A DNA stretch of 64,000 nucleotides, taken from assembly GCA_031769625.1 (NCBI GenBank), contig JAUIMM010000737.1, forward strand, positions 2,036,501 to 2,100,500. The letters are read 5' to 3'. The position numbers and the translations under genes are program-made. This DNA comes from Taudactylus pleione (lineage: Eukaryota > Chordata > Amphibia > Anura > Myobatrachidae). Positions 45,261 to 59,100 of this stretch are shown piece after piece. Under the pieces are notes generated by a model. The model had not been told where the DNA came from and made no database searches. It was given only the letters and a program-made list of their open reading frames with translations. The stretch's first letter is position 1. Every line of letters begins with the position of its first letter.

Positions 45261-48200
45261 TGTATTATATACAGAGCAGAGTATACATTACATGTATTAT
45301 ATACAGAGCAGAATATCTGTGTATTATACAGAAGATACATGTATTATATACAGAGCAGAATATCTGTGTATTATACAGGCAGAGGATACATGTATTATAT
45401 ACAGAGCAGAGTATCTGTGTATTATACAGACAGGGGATACATGTATTATATACAGAGCAGAGTATCTGTGTATTATACAGACAGGGGATACATGTATTAT
45501 ATACAGAGCAGAATATCTGTGTATTATACAGGCAGAGGATACATGTATTATATACAGAGCAGAATATCTGTGTATTATACAGAGGATACATGCATTATAT
45601 ACAGAGCTGAGTATCTGTGTATTATACAGACAGAGGATACATGTATTATATACAGAGCAGAATATCTGTGTATTATACAGGCAGAGGATACATGTATTAT
45701 ATACAGAACAGAATATCTGTATATTATACAGACAGAGGATACATGTATTATACACAGAGCAGAGTATCTGTGTATTATACAAACAGAGGATACATGCATT
45801 GTATACATAACTGAGTATCTGTGTATCATACAGACAGAAGATACATGTATTATATACAGAGCAGAGTATCTGTGTATTATACAGAGGACACATGTATTAT
45901 ATACATAGCTGAGTATCTGTGTACTATATACAGAGCTGAGTATCTGTGTACTATACAGAGGATACATGTATTATATACAGAGCAGAGTATATGTGTATTA
46001 TACAGACAGAGGATACATGTATCATATACAGAGCAGAATATCTGTGTATTATACAGACAGAGGATACATGTATTATATACAGAGCAGAGTATCTGTGTAT
46101 TATACAGACAGAGGATACATGAATTATATACAGAGCAGAGTATATATGTGTTATACAGACAGAGGATACATGTATTATATACAGAGCTGAGTATCTGTGT
46201 ATTATACAGACAGAGGATACATGTATTATATACAGAGCTGAGTATCTGTGTATTATACAGACAGAGGATACATGTATTATATATAGAGTGGAGTATCTGT
46301 GTATTATACAGACAGAGGATACATGTATTATATACAGAGTGGAGTATCTGTGTATTATACAGACAGAGGATACATGTATTATATACAGAGGAGAGTATCT
46401 GTCTATTATACAGACAGAGGATACATGCATTATATACAGAGCTGAGTATCTGTGTATTATACTGACAGGATACATGTATTATATACAGAGCAGAGTTTAT
46501 ATATATTATACAGAGGATACATGTATTATATATAGAGCTGAGTATCTGTGTATTATACAGACAGAGGATACATGTATTATATACAGAGCTGAGTATCTGT
46601 GTATTATACAGACAGAGGATACATGTATTATATACAGAGCTGAGTATCTGTGTATTATACAGACAGAGGATACATGTATTATATAAAGAGTGGAGTATCT
46701 GTGTATTATACAGACAGAGGATACATGTATTATATACAGAGTGGAGTATCTGTGTATTATACAGACAGAGGATACATGTATTATATACAGAGGAGAGTAT
46801 CTGTCTATTATACAGACAGAGGATACATGCATTATATACAGAGCTGAGTATCTGTGTATTATACTGACAGGATACATGTATTATATACAGAGCAGAGTTT
46901 ATATATATTATACAGAGGATACATGTATTATATATAGAGCTGAGTATCTGTGTATTATACAGACAGAGAATACATGTATTATATACAGAACAGAGTATCT
47001 GTGTATTATACAGACAGGGGATACATGTATTATATACAGAGCAGAGTATCTGTGTATTATACAGACAGAGGATACATGTATTATATACAGAGCAGAGTAT
47101 CTGTGTATTATACAGACAGGATACATGTATTATATACAGAACAGAGTATCTGTCTATTATACAGACAGAGGATACATGTATTATATACAGAGCAGAGTAT
47201 CTGTGTATTATACCGACAGAGGATACATGTATTATATACAGAACAGAATATCTGTGTATTATACAGACATATGATACATGTATTATATACAGAGCAGAGT
47301 ATATGTGTATTATACAGACAGCGGATACATGTATTATATACAGAGCAGTGTATCTGTGTATTATACAGACAGAGGATACATGTATTATATATAGAGCAGT
47401 GTATCTGTGTATTATACAGACAGAGGATACATGTATTATATACAGAGCAGAGTATCTGTGTATTATACAGACAGAGGATACATGTATTATATACAGAGCA
47501 GAGTATATATGTATTATACAGAGGATACATGTATTATATACAGATCAGAGTATATGTGTATTATACAGACAGAGGATACATGTATTATATACAGAGCAGA
47601 GTATCTGTGTATTATACAGACAGAGGATACATGTATTATATACAGAGCAGAGTATCTGTGTATTTTACAGACAGCGGATACATGTATTATATACAGAGCA
47701 GAGTATCTGTGTATTATACAGACAGGATACATGTATTATATACAGAGCAGAGTTTATATATATTATACAGACAGAGGATACATGTATTATATACAGAGCA
47801 GAGTTTATATATATTATACAGACAGAGGATACATGTATTATATACAGAGCAGAGTGTCTGTGTATTATACTGACAGGATACATGTATTATATACAGAGCA
47901 GAGTTTATATATATTATACAGACATAGGATAAGTGTATTATATACAGAGCAGAGTATCTGTCTATTATACAGACAGCGGATACATGTATTATATACAGAG
48001 CAGAGTATCTGTGTATTATACAGACAGGATACATGTATTATATACAGAGCAGAGTTTATATATATTATACAGACAGAGGATACATGTATTATATACAGAG
48101 GAGAGTATCTGTGTATTATACAGACAGAGGATACATGTATTATATACAGAGCAGAGTATATGTGTATTATACAGACTGAGGATACATGTATTATATACAG

Positions 48201-51200
48201 AGCAGAGTATATATGTATTATACAGAGGATACATGTATTATATACAGAGCAGAGTATATATGTATTATACAGAGGATACATGTTTTATATATAGAGCAGA
48301 GTTTATATGTATTATATACAGAGCAGAATATCTGTGTATTATACAGACAGAGGATACATGTATTATATACAGAGCAGAGTATCTGTGTATTATACAGACA
48401 TAGGATACGTGTATTATATACAGAGCAGAGTATCTGTCTATTATTCAGACAGCGGATACATGTATTATATACAGATCAGAGTATATGTGTATTATACAGA
48501 CAGAGGATACATGTATTATATACAGATCAGAGTATCTGTGTATTATACAGACAGGATACATGTATTATATACAGAGCAGAGTATCTGTGTATTATACAGA
48601 CAGAGAATACATGTATTATATACAGAGCAGAGTATATATGTATTATACAGAGGATACATGTATTATATATAGAGCAGAGTTTATATGTATTATATACAGA
48701 GTTGAGTGTGTATTATACAGACAGAGGATACATGTATTATATAAAGAGCTGAGTATCTGTGTATTATACAGAGGATACATGTTTTATATATAGAGCAGAG
48801 TTTATATGTATTATACAGACAGAGGATACATGTATTATATACAGAGCAGAGTATCTGTGTATTATACAGACAGAGGATACATGTATTATATACAGAGCAG
48901 AGTATCTGTGTATTATACAGACAGGGGATATATGCATTATATACAGAGCTGAGCATCTGTGTATTATACCGACAGAGGATAAATGTATTATATACAGAGC
49001 TGAGTATCTGCGTATTATACAGACAGAGAATACATGTATTATATACAGAGCAGAGTATCTGTGTATTATACAGACAGAGGATACATGCATTATATACAGA
49101 GCAGAGTATCTGTGTATTATACAGACAGGGGATATATGCATTATATATAGAGTGGAGTATCTGTGTATTATACAGACAGAGGATACATGCATTATATATA
49201 GAGTGGAGTATCTGTGTATTATACAGACAGAGGATACATGTATTATATATAGAGTGGAGTATCTGTGTATTATACAGACAGAGGATACATGTATTATATA
49301 TAGAGTGGAGTATCTGTGTATTATACAGACAGCGGATACATGTATTATATACAGAGTGGAGTATCTGTGTATTATACAGACAGGATACATGTATTATATA
49401 CAGAGCAGAATATCTGTGTATTATACAGAGGATACATGCATTATATATAGAGTGGAGTATCTGTGTATTATACAGACAGAGGATACATGTATTATATATA
49501 GAGCAGTGTATCTGTGTATTATACAGACAGAGGATACATGTATTATATATAGAGCAGTGTATCTGTGTATTATACAGACAGAGGATACATGTATTATATA
49601 CAGAGCATAGTATCTGTATTATACAGACAGAGGATACATGTATTATATACAGAGCAGAGTATATATGTATTATACAGAGGATACATGTATTATATACAGA
49701 GCAGAGTATATATGTATTATACAGAGGATACATGTATTATATACAGAGCAGAGTATATATGTATTATACAGAGGATACATGTATTATATATAGAGCAGAG
49801 TTTATATGTATTATATACAGAGTTGAGTGTGTATTATGCAGACAGAGGATACATGCATTATATACAGAGCTGAGTATCTGTGTATTATACAGACAGAGGA
49901 TACATGTATTATATACAGAGCAGAGTATATATGTATTATACAGACAGAGGATACATGTATTATATACAGAGCAGAGTATCTGTGTATTATACAGACAGAG
50001 GATACATGTATTATATACAGAACAGAGTATCTGTGTATTATACAGACAGAGGATACATGCATTATATACAGAGCAGAGTATCTGTGTATTATACAGACAG
50101 AGGATACATGTATTATATACAGAACAGAGTATCTGTGTATTATACAGACAGAGGATACATGCATTATATACAGAGCAGAGTATCTGTGTATTATACAGAC
50201 AGAGGATACATGTATTATATACAGAGCAGAGTATCTGTGTATTATACAGACAGAGGATACATGCATTATATACAGAGCAGAGTATCTGTGTATTATACAG
50301 AGGATACATGTATTATATACAGAGCGGAGCATCTGTGTATTATACTGACAGAGGATACATGTATTATATACAGAGCTGAGTATCTGTGTATTATACAGAC
50401 AGAGGATACATGCATTATATACAGAGGAGAGTATCTGTGTATTATACAGACAGAGGATACATGTATTATATACAGAGCAGAGTATATGTGTATTATACAG
50501 ACTGAGGATACATGTATTATATACAGAGCAGAGTATATATGTATTATACAGAGGATACATGTATTATATACAGAGCAGAGTATATATGTATTATACAGAG
50601 GATACATGTTTTATATATAGAGCAGAGTTTATATGTATTATATACAGAGCAGAATATCTGTGTATTATACAGACAGAGGATACATGTATTATATACAGAG
50701 CAGAGTATCTGTGTATTATACAGACATAGGATACGTGTATTATATACAGAGCAGAGTATCTGTCTATTATTCAGACAGGGGATACATGCATTATATACAG
50801 AGCAGAGTATCTGTGTATTATACAGACAGAGGATACATGTATTATATACAGAGCAGAGTATCTGTGTATTATACAGACAGAGGATACATGCATTATATAT
50901 AGAGTGGAGTATCTGTGTATTATACAGACAGGATACATGTATTATATACAGAGCAGTGTATCTGTGTATTATACAGACAGAGGATACATGTATTATATAC
51001 AGAGCAGAGTATCTGTGTATTATACAGACAGAGAATACATGTATTATATACAGAGCAGAGTATATATGTATTATACAGAGGATACATGTATTATATATAG
51101 AGCAGAGTATCTGTGTATTATACAGACAGAGGATACATGTATTATATAAAGAGCTGAGTATCTGTGTATTATACAGAGGATACATGTTTTATATATAGAG

Positions 51201-52869
51201 CAGAGTTTATATGTATTATACAGACAGAGGATACATGTATTATATACAGAGCAGAGTATCTGTGTATTATACAGACAGAGGATACATGTATTATATACAG
51301 AGCAGAGTATCTGTGTATTATACAGACAGGGGATATATGCATTATATACAGAGCTGAGCATCTGTGTATTATACCGACAGAGGATAAATGTATTATATAC
51401 AGAGTGGAGTATCTGTGTATTATACATACAGAGGATACATGCATTATATATAGAGTGGAGTATCTGTGTCTTATACAGACAGAGGATACATGCATTATAT
51501 ACAGAGCTGAGTATCTGTGTATTATACAGAGGATACATGTATTATATACAGAGCGGAGTATCTGTGTATTATACAGACAGGGGATACATGCATTATATAC
51601 AGAGCAGAGTATCTGTGTATTATACAGACAGAGGATACATGTATTATATACAGAGCAGAGTATCTGTGTATTATACAGACAGAGGATACATGCATTATAT
51701 ATAGAGTGGAGTATCTGTGTATTATACAGACAGGATACATGTATTATATACAGAGCAGTGTATCTGTGTATTATACAGACAGAGGATACATGTATTATAT
51801 ACAGAGCAGAGTATCTGTGTATTATACAGACAGAGGATACATGTATTATATACAGAGCATAGTATCTGTATTATACAGAGGATACATGTATTATATACAG
51901 AGCAGAGTATCTGTGTATTATACAGACAGAGAATACATGTATTATATACAGAGCAGAGTATATATGTATTATACAGAGGATACATGTATTATATATAGAG
52001 CAGAGTTTATATGTATTATACAGAGGATACATGTATTATATACAGAGCTGAGTATCTGTGTATTATACAGACAGAGGATACATGCATTATATACAGAGCT
52101 GAGTATCTGTGTATTATACAGACAGGGGATACATGTATTATATACAGAGCAGAGTATCTGTGTATTATACAGACAGAGGATACATGTATTATATACAGAG
52201 CAGAGTATATATGTATTAGACAGAGGATACATGTATTATATACAGAACAGAGTATCTGTGTATTATACAGACAAAGGATACATGTATTATATACAGAGCA
52301 GAGTATCTGTGTATTATACCGACAGAGGATACATGTATTATATACAGAGCAGAGCATCTGTGTATTATACCGACAGAGGATACATGTATTATATACAGAG
52401 CATAGTATCTGTGTATTATACAGACAGAGGATACATGTATTATATACAGAGCAGAGTATCTGTGTATTATACAGACAGAGGATACATGTATTATATACAG
52501 AGCAGAGTATCTGTGTATTATACAGACAGGATACATGCATTATATACAGAGCAGAGTATACATTACATGTATTATATACAGAGCAGAATATCTGTGTATT
52601 ATACAGAGGATACATGCATTATATATAGAGCAGAGTATCTGTGTATTATACAGACAGAGGAAACATGTATTATATACAGAGCATAGTATCTGTATTATAC
52701 AGACAGAGGATAAGTGTATTATATACAGAGCAGAGTATATATGTATTATACAGAGGATACAGGTATTATATACAGAGCAGAGTATCTGTGTATTATACAG
52801 ACAGAGGATACATGTATTATATACAGAGCAGAGTATATATGTGTTATACAGAGGATACAGGTATTATAG
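45261..52869 (+). repeat. Minisatellite array F, 51/47-bp dimeric unit
   Basis: About 150 units of 51 bp, or 47 bp where ACAG is missing. Each unit is two related halves: TGTATTATATACAGAGCAGAGTATC (25 bp, one stretch ending GAGTATC) and TGTGTATTATACAGACAGAG followed by GATACA. Both halves share TGTATTATA, CAGA and GAG in order. ATACATGTAT is a 10-bp palindrome at the junction. Common variants are GAGCTGAG or GAGTGGAG for GAGCAGAG, and TATATATGTATT for TATCTGTGTATT. Repeat-derived frames of up to 389 codons are open on both strands; they are variants of one 17-residue phrase. Confidence 0.97.
46190..46880 (+). repeat. 402-bp tandem duplication inside array F
   Basis: The variant series containing GTCTATTATACAGAC, TTATACTGACAGG and TTTATATATATTATAC recurs 402 bp downstream (for example 46288 to 46690 and 46475 to 46877), about eight units. 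Larger offsets of 2326 bp (48186 to 50512, 48307 to 50633) and 2405 bp (48759 to 51164) mark a second level of duplication. Confidence 0.8.
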
Positions 52870-53165
52870 AGAAGTAGACATTTAGGATACAGAGTTGTTC
52901 CTGTGATATGGAGACTATGTCCCGAATGTGCTTGTTTTTTCTGTATTAAACCTCTTCCCCTTGTTGTACTGTCAGCTCCTATCATTATATTCTTGTAAAC
53001 ATGTTTGTACATCACGTCCATAATTACAGCTGCCGTTTCATCATCTCTAGTACACAACACCAGAACTTAATGTCCGACATTCAGTGAGTATATAAGACAG
53101 AATGTCAGCCAGTAACTAGTATCGCCTTCATCTACTGAGCCTAAAGCACTGGTACAGATCATACA
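52870..53165. other. Short spacer between arrays F and G
   Basis: About 300 bp of repeat-free sequence separates two unrelated arrays. No gene is recognised. Confidence 0.5.
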
Positions 53166-56100
53166 GTGCACAGACACAGGACTGTACAATGTACTGAGCA
53201 CACCCACTATGAGGACTGTCATCTACAGACACAGGACTGTACAATGTACTGAGCACACCCACTATGAGGACTGTCATCTACAGACACAGGACTGTACAAT
53301 ATAGTGAGCACACCCACTATGAGGACTGTCATCCACAGACACAGGACTGTACAATATACTGAGCACACCCACTATGAGGACTGTCATCTACAGACACAGG
53401 ACTGTACCATATACTGAGCACACCCACTATGAGGACTGTCATCCACAGACACAGGATTGTACAATGTACTGAGCACACCCACTATGAGGACTGTCATCTA
53501 CAGACACAGGACTGTACAATGTACTGAGCACACCCACTATGAGGACTGTCATCCACAGACACAGGACTGTACAATGTACTGAGCACACCCACTATGAGGA
53601 CTGTCATCCACAGACACAGGACTGTACAATATACTGAGCACACCCACTATGAGGACTGTCATCCACAGACTCAGGACTGTACCATATACTGAGCACACCC
53701 ACTATGAGGACTGTCATCCACAGACTCAGGACTGTACAATATAGTGAGCACACCCAGTATGAGGACTGTCATCCACAGACTCAGGACTGTACAATATACT
53801 GAGCACACCCACTATGAGGACTGTCATCTACAGACACAGGACTGTACAATATACTGAGCACACCCACTATGAGGACTGTCATCCAGACACGGGACTGTAC
53901 AATGTACTGAGCGCACCCACTATGAGGACTGTCATCCAGACACGGGACTGTACAATGTACTGAGCACACCCACTATGAGGACTGTCATCCACAGACACAG
54001 GACTGTACAATGTACTGAGCACACCCACTATGAGGACTGTCATCCACAGACACAGGACTGTACAATATACTGAGCACACCCACTATGAGGACTGTCATCC
54101 ACAGACACAGGACTGTACAATGTACTGAGCACACCCACTATGAGGACTGTCATCCAGATACAGGACTGTACAATATATTGAGCACACCCACTATGAGGAC
54201 TGTCATCTACAGACACAGGACTGTACAATGTTCTGAGGACACCCAATATGAGGACTGTCATCCAGACATAGGACTGTACAATATACTGAGCACACCCACT
54301 ATGAGGACTGTCATCCACAGACATAGGATTGTACAATGTACTGAGCACACCCACTATGAGGACTGTCATCTACAGACACAGGACTGTACAATATATTGAG
54401 CACACCCACTATGAGGACTGTCATCTACAGACACAGGACTGTACAATATATTGAGCACACCCACTATGAGGACTGTCATCCAGACACGGGACTGTACAAT
54501 GTACTGAGCACACCCACTATGAGGACTGTCATCTACAGACACAGGACTGTACAATGTACTGAGTACACCCACTATGAGGACTGTCATCTACAGACAAAGG
54601 ACTGTACAATATACTGAGCACACCCACTATGAGGACTGTCATCTACAGACACAGGACTGTACAATATAGTGAGCACACCCACTATGAGGACTGTCATCTA
54701 CAGACACAGGACTGTACAATATAGTGAGCACACCCAGTATGAGGACTGTCATCCAGACACAATACTGTACAATATACTGAGCACACCCACTATGAGGACT
54801 GTCATCCAGACACAGGACTGTACAATATACTGAGCACACCCAGTATGAGGACTGTCATCTACAGACACAGGACTGTACAATGTACTGAGCACACCCACTA
54901 TGAGGACTGTCATCCAGACACAGGACTGTACAATGTACTGAGCACACCCACTATGAGGACTGTCATCTACAGACACAGGACTGTACAATATACTGAGCAC
55001 ACCCACTATGAGGACTGTCATCTACAGACACAGGACTGTACCATATACTGAGCACACCCACTATGAGGACTGTCATCTACAGACACAGGACTGTACAATA
55101 TACTGAGCACACCCACTAAGAGGACTGTCATCCAGAGACACAGTATTGTACAATGTACTGAGCACACCCACTATGAGGACTGTCATCCACAGACACAGGA
55201 CTGTACAATATACTGAGTACACCCACTATGAGGACTGTCATTCACAGACACGGGACTGTACAATGTACTGAGCACACCCACTATGAGGACTGTCATCCAG
55301 ACACAGGACTGTACAATGTACTGAGCACACCCACTATGAGGACTGTCATCCACAGACACAGGACTGTACAATGTACTGAGTACACCCACTATGAGGACTG
55401 TCATCCACAGACACAGGACTGTACAATGTACTGAGCACACCCACTATGAGGACTGTCATCTACAGACACAGGACTGTACAATGTACTGAGCACACCCACT
55501 ATGAGGACTGTCATCCAGATACATAGGATTGTACAATGTACTGAGCACACCCACTATGAGGACTGTCATCCACAGACTCAGGACTGTACAATATAGTGAG
55601 CACACCCACTATGAGGACTGTCATCCACAGACACAGGACTGTACAATGTACTGAGCACACCCACTAAGAGGACTGTCATCCACAGACTCAGGACTGTACA
55701 ATATACTGAGCACACCCACTATGAGGACTGTCATCCACAGACACAGGACTGTACAATGTACTGAGCACACCCACTATGAGGACTGTGATCCAGACACAAT
55801 ACTGTACAATATACTGAGCACACCCACATGAGGACTGTCATCCAGACACAGGACTGTACAATGTACTGAGCACACCCACTATGAGGACTGTCATCTACAG
55901 ACACAGGACTGTACAATATACTGAGCACACCCACTATGAGGACTGTCATCTACAGACACAGGACTGTACAATATACTGAGCACACCCACTATGAGGACTG
56001 TCATCTACAGACACAGGACTGTACAATGTACTGAGCACACCCACATGAGGACTGTCATCTACAGACACAGGACTGTACAATGTACTGAGTACACCCACTA

Positions 56101-59100
56101 TGAGGACTGTCATCTACAGACACAGGACTGTACAATATAGTGAGCACACCCACTATGAGGACTGTCATCTACAGACACAGGACTGTACAATATACTGAGC
56201 ACACCCACTATGAGGACTGTCATCTACACACACACAGGACTGTACAATATACTGAGCACACCCACTATGAGGACTGTCATCCAGACACAGGACTGTACAA
56301 TATACTGAGCACACCCACTATGAGGACTGTCATCCACAGACACAGGACTGTACAATGTACTGAGCACACCCACTATGAGGACTGTCATCCACAGACACAG
56401 GACTGTACAATGTACTGAGTACACCCACTATGAGGACTGTCATCCACAGACACAGGACTGTACAATGTACTGAGCACACCCACTATGAGGACTGTCATCT
56501 ACAGACACAGGACTGTACAATGTACTGAGCACACCCACTATGAGGACTGTCATCCAGATACATAGGATTGTACAATGTACTGAGCACACCCACTATGAGG
56601 ACTGTCATCCACAGACACAGGACTGTACAATGTACTGAGCACACCCACTAAGAGGACTGTCATCCACAGACTCAGGACTGTACAATATACTGAGCACACC
56701 CACTATGAGGACTGTCATCCACAGACACAGGACTGTACAATGTACTGAGCACACCCACTATGAGGACTGTCATCCAGACACAATACTGTACAATATACTG
56801 AGCACACCCACATGAGGACTGTCATCCAGACACAGGACTGTACAATGTACTGAGCACACCCACTATGAGGACTGTCATCTACAGACACAGGACTGTACAA
56901 TATACTGAGCACACCCACTATGAGGACTGTCATCTACAGACACAGGACTGTACAATGTACTGAGCACACCCACATGAGGACTGTCATCTACAGACACAGG
57001 ACTGTACAATGTACTGAGTACACCCACTATGAGGACTGTCATCTACAGACACAGGACTGTACAATATACTGAGCACACCCACTATGAGGACTGTCATCCA
57101 GAGACACAGTATTGTACAATGTACTGAGTACACCCACTATGAGGACTGTCATCCAGACACGGGACTGTACAATGTACTGAGCACACCCACTATGAGGACT
57201 GTCATCTACAGACACAGGACTGTACAATATACTGAGCACACCCACTAAAAGGACTGTCATCTACAGACACAGGACTGTACAATATACTGAGCACACCCAC
57301 TATGAGGACTGTCATCTACAGACACAGGACTGTACAATGTACTGAGCACACCCACATGAGGACTGTCATCTACAGACACAGGACTGTACAATGTACTGAG
57401 TACACCCACTATGAGGACTGTCATCTACAGACACAGGACTGTACAATATAGTGAGCACACCCACTATGAGGACTGTCATCTACAGACACAGGACTGTACA
57501 ATATACTGAGCACACCCACTATGAGGACTGTCATCCAGACACAGGACTGTACAATATACTGAGCACACCCACTATGAGGACTGTCATCCACAGACACAGG
57601 ACTGTACAATGTACTGAGCACACCCACTATGAGGACTGTCATCCACAGACACAGGACTGTACAATATACTGAGCACACCCACTATGAGGACTGTCATCCA
57701 CAGACACAGGACTGTACAATGTACTGAGCACACCCACTATGAGGACTGTCATCCAGATACAGGACTGTACAATATATTGAGCACACCCACTATGAGGACT
57801 GTCATCTACAGACACAGGACTGTACAATGTTCTGAGGACACCCAATATGAGGACTGTCATCCAGACATAGGACTGTACAATATACTGAGCACACCCACTA
57901 TGAGGACTGTCATCCACAGACATAGGATTGTACAATGTACTGAGCACACCCACTATGAGGACTGTCATCTACAGACACAGGACTGTACAATATATTGAGC
58001 ACACCCACTATGAGGACTGTCATCTACAGACACAGGACTGTACAATATACTGAGCACACCCACTATGAGGACTGTCATCTACAGACACAGGACTGTACAA
58101 TATAGTGAGCACACCCACTATGAGGACTGTCATCTACAGACACAGGACTGTACAATATAGTGAGCACACCCAGTATGAGGACTGTCATCCAGACACAATA
58201 CTGTACAATATACTGAGCACACCCACTATGAGGACTGTCATCCAGACACAGGACTGTACAATATACTGAGCACACCCAGTATGAGGACTGTCATCTACAG
58301 ACACAGGACTGTACAATGTACTGAGCACACCCACTATGAGGACTGTCATCCAGACACAGGACTGTACAATGTACTGAGCACACCCACTATGAGGACTGTC
58401 ATCTACAGACACAGGACTGTACAATATACTGAGCACACCCACTATGAGGACTGTCATCTACAGACACAGGACTGTACAATATACTGAGCACACCCACTAT
58501 GAGGACTGTCATCCAGAGACACAGTATTGTACAATGTACTGAGCACACCCACTATGAGGACTGTCATCCACAGACACAGGACTGTACAATATACTGAGTA
58601 CACCCACTATGAGGACTGTCATCCACAGACACAGGACTGTACAATGTACTGAGCACACCCACTATGAGGACTGTCATCCAGACACAGGACTGTACAATGT
58701 ACTGAGCACACCCACTATGAGGACTGTCATCCACAGACACAGGACTGTACAATGTACTGAGTACACCCACTATGAGGACTGTCATCCACAGACACAGGAC
58801 TGTACAATGTACTGAGCACACCCACTATGAGGACTGTCATCTACAGACACAGGACTGTACAATGTACTGAGCACACCCACTATGAGGACTGTCATCCAGA
58901 TACATAGGATTGTACAATGTACTGAGCACACCCACTATGAGGACTGTCATCCACAGACACAGGACTGTACAATGTACTGAGCACACCCACTATGAGGACT
59001 GTCATCCAGACACAATACTGTACAATATACTGAGCACACCCACTATGAGGACTGTCATCCAGACACAGGACTGTACAATGTACTGAGCACACCCACTATG

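Noticed and set aside
45260..52885. Many frames of up to 389 codons in array F
   Set aside because: Open on both strands in several frames; simple consequence of a stop-poor 51-bp unit.
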